Below are positions 58,525-64,000 of a stretch of DNA of 64,000 nt, in pieces. Source of the stretch: Marinomonas sp. MED121 (lineage in GTDB: Bacteria > Pseudomonadota > Gammaproteobacteria > Pseudomonadales > Marinomonadaceae); NCBI RefSeq assembly GCF_000153025.1, contig NZ_CH672429.1, positions 313,822-377,821 on the forward strand, in the 5' to 3' direction. The position numbers were made by a program, and so were the translations under genes. Position 1 is the stretch's first letter. Every line of letters begins with the position of its first letter. The notes under the pieces were generated by a model, which made no database searches, was not told where the DNA came from, and worked only from the letters and a program-made list of their open reading frames with translations.

Positions 58525-60391
58525 TAACCTTTAAATGATTATACTTGCGAGGATATTTTCCAAGAATATAAGCGTCAAATAGTTTTTTAGAAAGATCCGC
58601 TGGCTTAGAACTAGTCCCGCCATTTTCAAAGATGGCAAATACGGCAATATCAGGTTTTTTTGAGGGTGCAAAGCCTATAAATAAAGCATGGTCGTGTAGT
58701 TTTTTAGCCAGTTTATCCGCTTCATACTCTTCATCATCTTGCAAACTAAACACCTGGCCTGTACCGGTTTTGCCCGCGATGTCATAGCTAGTTCCCTGTA
58801 GACGTCTCGCCGTGCCTTGATCGTCGGTTATCACCTTTTTCATCGCATTGACCATACGCTGCCAATCAGACTCGCGTCTTAAATCAATTTTTTTAGAAAT
58901 GACTCTATTTTCTGGCCAATCAATAAGTTCACCACTCACGGTTTTACCCATTCTCGGGGCTAGCCATTGACCTCGATTAGCAAGCGCTGTTGTTGCCGTT
59001 GCAATTTGCAGTGGCGTGGCCACCATAAAGCCTTGACCAATGCCGACGTTAACCGAATCACCCGGGTACCAAGGTTCGCCATATTTGGCCTTTTTCCATT
59101 GATTAGAGGGTAAAAGTCCGCCATTTTCACCATATAAATCCAATATATTTTTCTCACCAAAGCCAAATTCAGCCAAGAAATCATGAATGGGTGTAATCCC
59201 CATTTTGTGGGCCAACTGGTAATAATAAGTATCGACTGATTCTATGATGGAATGTTCAAGATTAATCCAGCCATGGCCGCCTTTTTTCCAATCTCGATAG
59301 CGACGACCATCAGGGTTTATTTGATAAGAGCCAGATGCATAATAACGCTCTGTCCAAGAAGAGAGCTTATTCTCAAGGCCAGCAAGCGCCATAAAAGGTT
59401 TAATGGTTGATGCTGGCGGATAGCCGCCACGTAATGCTCGATTAAACAGAGGTAATTTGGGGGAGTCTCTTAAGGCGCTGTAATCTTTGACACTAATACC
59501 ACGTACAAACAAGTTAGCATCAAATCCTGGCTTACTTACAAAAGCAAGTATGCCACCGGTTTTAGGATCCATCGCAATCACAGTCCCGGTATAGTCACCC
59601 AATAAGTCATAGGCGTACTGTTGTAATCTGGCATCTAGATGAAGTTGAATGGCTTTACCTGGGACTGGGTTTTGCCTTTCCACCTCGGACATAATACGCC
59701 CACGGGCACTCACCTCGACCTTACTAAATCCAGGGTAGCCATGAAGTTCTTCTTCATAGAATTTCTCAATACCCGATTTACCTAAAAACAAAGATCCTTG
59801 ATATCTTTGCTTATCTAATTTTTCCAAGTCTTTAGTGTTAATTCGGCCCACATAACCAATCGCATGGGCAAAGGCTTCACCATAAGGATAGTAGCGAGTT
59901 AACTGAGCTTCGACTTGCACCCCTTCCCATTTATAAAGATCGACAGAGAGTTTGGCCCAAGCTTTGTCACTTAGGTGAGATTTTAAAGTGATAGATTGAT
60001 AAGGACGTCGATACGCTTTTCGTCTTTGATTAAAGTCGTCCCACTCTTCATCACTGATATCAATTACGTCGGCCAATTCACCCCGCAAGTCCGCCATATC
60101 ATCAACACGCTCAGGTACTATGGTCAAACTATGAATGGGCCTATTATCAGCCAGTACTAAGCCATGTCTATCATAGATTAAGCCTCGCGAAGGCGGTTCA
60201 GTGACCAGTTTTAATCGATTTTGATCCGCCTTGGTTTGATAACGTTCAAATTCAATGACTTGTAAATAGAAAAGGCGGCCAATGAGAACGGCGATTAGAA
60301 TCAGCACAAAAATAGCCGCAAAGACAATGCGTCGCTGGGTGAGAGATTGCTCTAATTTATAATTGCGAAAATACTTTTGGCCAGCATCCAT
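58511..60391 (-). CDS. mrdA: Penicillin-binding protein 2 (elongation transpeptidase)
   Basis: A 626-residue class B PBP. One N-terminal membrane helix (about 20-45) precedes a pedestal and the transpeptidase domain with SxxK (Ser328, ASTIK), SVD (385-387) and a KTGTGQ motif near residue 540. PBP2 crosslinks side-wall peptidoglycan with RodA. It heads the cluster mrdA-rodA-mltB-rlpA-dacA. Confidence 0.96.
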   Translation of the reverse strand: MDAGQKYFRNYKLEQSLTQRRIVFAAIFVLILIAVLIGRLFYLQVIEFERYQTKADQNRLKLVTEPPSRGLIYDRHGLVLADNRPIHSLTIVPERVDDMADLRGELADVIDISDEEWDDFNQRRKAYRRPYQSITLKSHLSDKAWAKLSVDLYKWEGVQVEAQLTRYYPYGEAFAHAIGYVGRINTKDLEKLDKQRYQGSLFLGKSGIEKFYEEELHGYPGFSKVEVSARGRIMSEVERQNPVPGKAIQLHLDARLQQYAYDLLGDYTGTVIAMDPKTGGILAFVSKPGFDANLFVRGISVKDYSALRDSPKLPLFNRALRGGYPPASTIKPFMALAGLENKLSSWTERYYASGSYQINPDGRRYRDWKKGGHGWINLEHSIIESVDTYYYQLAHKMGITPIHDFLAEFGFGEKNILDLYGENGGLLPSNQWKKAKYGEPWYPGDSVNVGIGQGFMVATPLQIATATTALANRGQWLAPRMGKTVSGELIDWPENRVISKKIDLRRESDWQRMVNAMKKVITDDQGTARRLQGTSYDIAGKTGTGQVFSLQDDEEYEADKLAKKLHDHALFIGFAPSKKPDIAVFAIFENGGTSSKPADLSKKLFDAYILGKYPRKYNHLKVSADE

Positions 60392-60401
60392 ACCGAATAA
60401 A

Positions 60402-60869
60402 TTACCTATGATATGGGTGGTTGTTCATTAGTGTCCAAGCACGATAAATTTGCTCTGCTAAGATCACTCGGACAATAGGGTGTGGCAAGGTCAATTTAGA
60501 TAAGGACCATAAACGATCAGCTCTTGCACTGCATCTTGGATCTAGACCATCAGGCCCGCCCACTAATAAGCTAATATTATTGCCTTCCATACGCCAATTT
60601 TCAGACTGTTCGGCCAATTGCTCTGTTGACCATTCTTTACCCAAAACCTCCATTGCGATGACTCTGTCATTAGCGGGAATAGCGTCCAACATGGCATCAC
60701 CTTCTTTACGAATGGCTTTTGCGATATCGGTATTCTTCCCTCTTGGTGACATGGGAATCTCAACTAATTCTAAACTAAAGTCTTTTGGTAAACGCTTACT
60801 GTAATCAGTAAAACCGTCGGTAATCCATTTTGGCATCTTAGTACCAACCGCAATGAGCTTTATTCTCAT
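60402..60869 (-). CDS. rlmH: 23S rRNA (pseudouridine1915-N3)-methyltransferase
   Basis: A 155-residue SPOUT methyltransferase: MRIKLIAVGTKMPKWI at the N-terminus, FSLELVEIP, and the knot region SLLVGGPDGLDPRC plus LSKLTLPHPIVRVILAEQIYRAW. It methylates pseudouridine 1915 of 23S rRNA late in large-subunit assembly. It sits between rsfS and mrdA, as in many gammaproteobacteria. Confidence 0.96.
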   Translation of the reverse strand: MRIKLIAVGTKMPKWITDGFTDYSKRLPKDFSLELVEIPMSPRGKNTDIAKAIRKEGDAMLDAIPANDRVIAMEVLGKEWSTEQLAEQSENWRMEGNNISLLVGGPDGLDPRCSARADRLWSLSKLTLPHPIVRVILAEQIYRAWTLMNNHPYHR

Positions 60870-60957
60870 TTAATGATTTCACCTTATTTAAGCTGCTTAT
60901 CGCAGATTAATTTTAACAACGAGGTTTGGGTAACAGGATTAAGATAGCAGCCTTAAA

Positions 60958-61311
60958 CTAGATACTTTCTGGGGTAATATCCCATAATTTTTCTAGGTCA
61001 TAAAACGAGCGTGCTTCTTCTGTCATCACATGAACAACAACATCATAAAGGTCAACCAATACCCAGTCGTTACCCATAGCACGGCCTTCAGAGCCTAATG
61101 GCTGCAATCCACTTTTCTTAAGTGTATCGATAACATTTTGACCAAGGGCATTCACGTGGCGTTTAGAAGTACCACTACAGATCACCATAAAATCCATCAT
61201 ATCAGTGTGTGACTTAACGTTAAGCACAGTGATCTTGTCACCTTTTACATCTTTCAATGCTTCAACGGCAAGGTCTAAAATTTGATCACTTGTGATTTGT
61301 GTATCGCTCAT
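60958..61311 (-). CDS. rsfS: Ribosome silencing factor RsfS
   Basis: A protein of about 117 residues of the RsfS/Iojap family: LEALKDVKGDKITVLNV-type start, MDFMVICSGTSKRHVNALGQNVID and DWVLVDLYDVVVHVMTEEARSFYDLEKLW. It binds ribosomal protein L14 and blocks subunit joining in starvation. ATG 61323 sits directly against AGGA, so ATG 61311 is equally or more likely; both keep the domain intact. nadD stops 3 bases before the upstream candidate. Confidence 0.94.
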   Translation of the reverse strand: MSDTQITSDQILDLAVEALKDVKGDKITVLNVKSHTDMMDFMVICSGTSKRHVNALGQNVIDTLKKSGLQPLGSEGRAMGNDWVLVDLYDVVVHVMTEEARSFYDLEKLWDITPESI

Positions 61312-61325
61312 AAAATTCTGCATTC

Positions 61326-62027
61326 CTATTGATAAAGTGTGTGCTGGTCTATGTACGCATGAACCGACTCAGGCAATAAATAAGCAATTGACTTATTTTG
61401 CTCACATAATAATCGTATCATGCTAGATGAAATCCTTAACTCTGTCAGGGTTTCCATATGAATTTTGCCAGCGGGGGCGGATTGTAACTCAGCCGCCGAT
61501 TGAGCACGACTATTTTCCACTAACTCTTGCAATTCAATATCAAATTCTGGATGCCACCCGGGTCTTGAGACAACCAAAATATGAGCATAGTTCAAAATTC
61601 TTTGCCATTGATACCAAAGAGGTAATGATAAAAAGCTATCCATACCTACTACCATGGTAATGGGTACCTCAGGGCCTAGCTCGTCTCTCAATTCAATGAG
61701 AGTATCTATGGTGTAACTTGCTCCCGTGCGTTTAATTTCCCTGTCATCCACTAACAAACTTGGATGTTGCTCTACGGCAAGCGTCACCATATCCAATCTT
61801 TGTTTAGCACTGATAGAAGGATGGGATTTATGCACGGGGATAAAGCAAGGGACTAAACGTAGCTCAGTAAAATGAAAACGGTCGACAATGTCGACCGCGA
61901 TTCGCAGGTGGCCATTATGGATAGGATCAAAGGTTCCTCCCATAATGGCTACACTGTTAATTTGCTTGTTTTTCGATTCTTTTGTTTGAGATTCTGCCAA
62001 CTTAATTATCTCTCGTATGGCCGTCAC
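61326..62027 (-). CDS. nadD: Nicotinate-nucleotide adenylyltransferase
   Basis: A nucleotidyltransferase of about 224-233 residues with [13 protein letters not shown] (about 29-41) and SSSMIR near the C-terminus. It adenylates NaMN to deamido-NAD. The N-terminus is uncertain: GTG 62027 would overlap proA by 26 bases, while TTG 62000, eight bases after GAGAG, starts right after the proA stop. It lies between proA and rsfS as in many relatives. Confidence 0.94.
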   Translation of the reverse strand: MTAIREIIKLAESQTKESKNKQINSVAIMGGTFDPIHNGHLRIAVDIVDRFHFTELRLVPCFIPVHKSHPSISAKQRLDMVTLAVEQHPSLLVDDREIKRTGASYTIDTLIELRDELGPEVPITMVVGMDSFLSLPLWYQWQRILNYAHILVVSRPGWHPEFDIELQELVENSRAQSAAELQSAPAGKIHMETLTELRISSSMIRLLCEQNKSIAYLLPESVHAYIDQHTLYQ

Positions 62028-63261
62028 CTAACACAACATACTTCTGGCTCGTTAAGCCGTTTAAACCAACCGGTCCACGGGCATGAATTTTATCGGTAGA
62101 AATACCAATTTCAGCCCCTAGTCCATATTCAAAGCCATCTGCAAAAGCGGTTGAGGCATTTACCATCACAGAAGAGGAATCCACTTCTGTCATAAAGATG
62201 CGCGTTTTAGAATAGTTTTGAGACACGATGGCATCTGAGTGTTGTGAACCATACTTGTTAATATGCTCAATTGCCTCATCCATATCATCTACCAACTTAA
62301 TTGATAATTTAGGTGCCATATATTCTGTATACCAATCATCTTCAGTAGCTGCGCCCGCATTAGAAAGTAAAGCTTGAGTTGCATCACAACCCACCAGTTC
62401 AACTCCTTTCTCAGCATAAATATCAGCCAATTGAGGCAATACGCTTTGTGCAACTTCTTTATGAACCAACAAAGATTCCATGGCATTACAGACACCATAA
62501 CGACGAGTCTTAGCATTAACCGCAATTTTAATTGCTTTATCGATATCCGCCTCATTATCAATGAACACATGACAATTACCGTCAAGATGCTTAATAACAG
62601 GTACACGAGCATCGTTAGAAATACGCTCGATTAGGCCTTTACCACCACGAGGCACAATCACATCAACATACTCAGGCATGGTAATTAGTTCACCGACTGC
62701 CGCTCTATCTGTGGTATTGATTACCTGTACAGCATGCTCAGGCAGATTAGCGACTTTTAAACCTTCAACCACTGCTTTAGCAATAGCTTGGTTAGAATAA
62801 TAAGCTTCACTACCACCACGTAAAATGGTGGCATTACCTGATTTTAAACACAGGCTTGCAGCATCTATGGTCACATTAGGACGAGACTCATAAATAATAC
62901 CGACCACACCTAATGGCACACGCATTTTCCCTATCTGGATACCAGAAGGACGGTACGCCATATCGGTAATCTCACCAACAGGGTCTAATAACCCCGCTAC
63001 TTGGCGAAGGCCTTCTATCATGCCATCGATACGTGCTTCAGTTAGTGCCAAGCGATCAAGTAAAGCGGCATCTAAGCCTTTGTTTTTTCCGTTTTCAAGG
63101 TCTTTGGCATTTTCAGCTAACAGTTGAGGTCGTGCCAGATCCAAAGCATTTGCCATAGCATTTAAAGCTGCGTTCTTATCTTGTGTCGACGCGCGTGCTA
63201 GTTTTCTTGAAGCCGCTCGGGCTTGCTGGCCAACTTGGATCATGTAATCTTTGACAGTCAT
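62002..63261 (-). CDS. proA: Gamma-glutamyl phosphate reductase
   Basis: A 419-residue aldehyde-dehydrogenase-fold enzyme. [33 protein letters not shown] (about 119-151) and the catalytic-Cys region [15 protein letters not shown] (Cys near 255) are present, and [16 protein letters not shown] closes the protein. It reduces gamma-glutamyl phosphate to glutamate semialdehyde for proline synthesis. proB is not adjacent. Confidence 0.97.
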   Translation of the reverse strand: MTVKDYMIQVGQQARAASRKLARASTQDKNAALNAMANALDLARPQLLAENAKDLENGKNKGLDAALLDRLALTEARIDGMIEGLRQVAGLLDPVGEITDMAYRPSGIQIGKMRVPLGVVGIIYESRPNVTIDAASLCLKSGNATILRGGSEAYYSNQAIAKAVVEGLKVANLPEHAVQVINTTDRAAVGELITMPEYVDVIVPRGGKGLIERISNDARVPVIKHLDGNCHVFIDNEADIDKAIKIAVNAKTRRYGVCNAMESLLVHKEVAQSVLPQLADIYAEKGVELVGCDATQALLSNAGAATEDDWYTEYMAPKLSIKLVDDMDEAIEHINKYGSQHSDAIVSQNYSKTRIFMTEVDSSSVMVNASTAFADGFEYGLGAEIGISTDKIHARGPVGLNGLTSQKYVVLGDGHTRDN

Positions 63262-63394
63262 CTTCTTATCTCAAACTAATTAACTAAAAATGAAAATTCA
63301 ATCGACAAGCCTAGGTTACCTAGACGTGTAAAAGGTATACTAACAAAATTCTCAGGTGAATTACTGCCCATCCGCTTTTTTTTCGAGGATTATT

Positions 63395-64000
63395 TTGTCT
63401 CTCAGCGCTCAAACAAATCATCAAGCTTTTCAATTAACTAGCATAGGAATCGTCCATTCTTGTTATCAACAAAAATTCGGCATCCCAAGACAGCCAGGAT
63501 TAGTGACAGAAGCCACGGCTAGAATTGAATTATTACCGCCATTTAACCGACTTGATGTGCTGGATGGACTAGAAGATTTCTCACATATTTGGGTGCATTT
63601 TATCTTCCATGCTTGTATTCAAGATGGTTGGAAAGCCAAAATCCGCCCTCCTCGTTTAGGTGGTAAAACCAAAATGGGCGTCTTTGCAACCAGAGCTACC
63701 CACAGACCCAACCCTATTGGTTTATCTGTGATTAAATTAGGGAAGATTTACCAAGAAGATAAGAAGGTTTTTATCGATTTACATGGGGCTGATTTATTAG
63801 ATGGCACGCCAGTGATAGATATTAAACCCTATTTACCTTATGCCGATATCGTAGATGATGCTAAAGGCGGCTTTGCACCGTTATCAACCGTAACTCGCCC
63901 CGTTTTATTTAGCAAACAAGCTGAATCCGACTGTGAAAGCTATACTCTAGCAACAGGGCGAAATATTCGTGATCTCATTGAGCAAATTGTTAGCCAAGAC
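63395..64000 (+). CDS. trmO: tRNA (N6-threonylcarbamoyladenosine37-N6)-methyltransferase, partial
   Basis: 202 codons of a TsaA/TrmO-like gene that runs off the right edge. IGIVHSCYQQKFGIPRQPGL, DVLDGLEDFSHIWVHFIFH, FATRATHRPNPIGLSVIKL and LLDGTPVIDIKPYLPYAD are clear family blocks. TrmO methylates t6A37 of some tRNAs. There is no ATG; TTG at 63395, six bases after GAGG, is the start. It is divergent from proA. The C-terminus is outside the window. Confidence 0.93.
   Translation, partial: MSLSAQTNHQAFQLTSIGIVHSCYQQKFGIPRQPGLVTEATARIELLPPFNRLDVLDGLEDFSHIWVHFIFHACIQDGWKAKIRPPRLGGKTKMGVFATRATHRPNPIGLSVIKLGKIYQEDKKVFIDLHGADLLDGTPVIDIKPYLPYADIVDDAKGGFAPLSTVTRPVLFSKQAESDCESYTLATGRNIRDLIEQIVSQD

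Overview
The window looks like a chromosomal segment of a marine gammaproteobacterium, probably an Oceanospirillales member such as Marinomonas. This is inference, not a database match. It rests on moderate to low GC, the proA-nadD-rsfS-rlmH-mrdA-rodA-mltB-rlpA-dacA-ybeD-lipB-lipA gene order, biosynthetic speA/speE, many LysR regulators and a TRAP transporter operon.

Layout. 1-4.5 kb: the start of pdxJ (cut by the window edge) and small accessory genes: a lipoprotein hydrolase, a Tag-like glycosylase, a DUF1289 protein, an HxlR regulator divergent from an NTF2-like secreted protein, and a GFA-family zinc protein. 4.6-10.6 kb: a probable sugar or sugar-acid catabolic locus (SDR dehydrogenase, fuconolactonase-like amidohydrolase, enolase-superfamily dehydratase, class II aldolase, PEP-mutase/isocitrate-lyase-family enzyme, LysR regulator). 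10.6-18.3 kb: loosely packed accessory genes, several unknown or broken, plus a secreted sphingomyelinase-like phosphodiesterase.

18.5-27.1 kb is the most unusual part. It is a minus-strand array of small, unrelated genes separated by integron attC recombination sites, with no integrase in the window, so it is a CALIN-type cassette cluster. Cassettes include a MazG-like pyrophosphohydrolase (one full copy and one truncated), a coiled-coil membrane protein, an orphan barstar, an FRG-domain protein, a GNAT enzyme, a second GFA protein, a small secreted protein and a protein of unknown function. An IS110/IS1111-family element sits exactly in the core of one attC. An IS200-like Y1 transposase with short non-autonomous relatives, and a 46-66 bp repeat found just upstream of three cassette genes, add further layers.

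27.4-31 kb: DsbA-like, OsmC, NhaC antiporter and flavin-oxidase-like genes. 31.1-38.9 kb: a tight operon of a TRAP transporter, a single-domain asparaginase-like protein, an aspartase-family lyase and an MmgE/PrpD protein, with a LysR regulator nearby. The combination suggests uptake and cleavage of an N-substituted aspartate or related amino-dicarboxylate. 39-48.7 kb: Nudix, Bcr/CflA efflux, LysR pairs, parC, a bicupin, an ABM-GNAT fusion and a class I glutamine amidotransferase. At 48.8-49.0 kb a tRNA-like transcript ends at a strong terminator on the plus strand, where no protein gene exists.

49-64 kb is conserved housekeeping: speE/speA (polyamines), lipB/lipA (lipoate), the cell-elongation cluster (mrdA PBP2, rodA, mltB, rlpA, dacA), rlmH and rsfS (ribosome), nadD (NAD), proA (proline), and the start of trmO running off the right edge.

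All calls come from reading the sequence and supplied translations. No similarity search, structure prediction or RNA fold was run.
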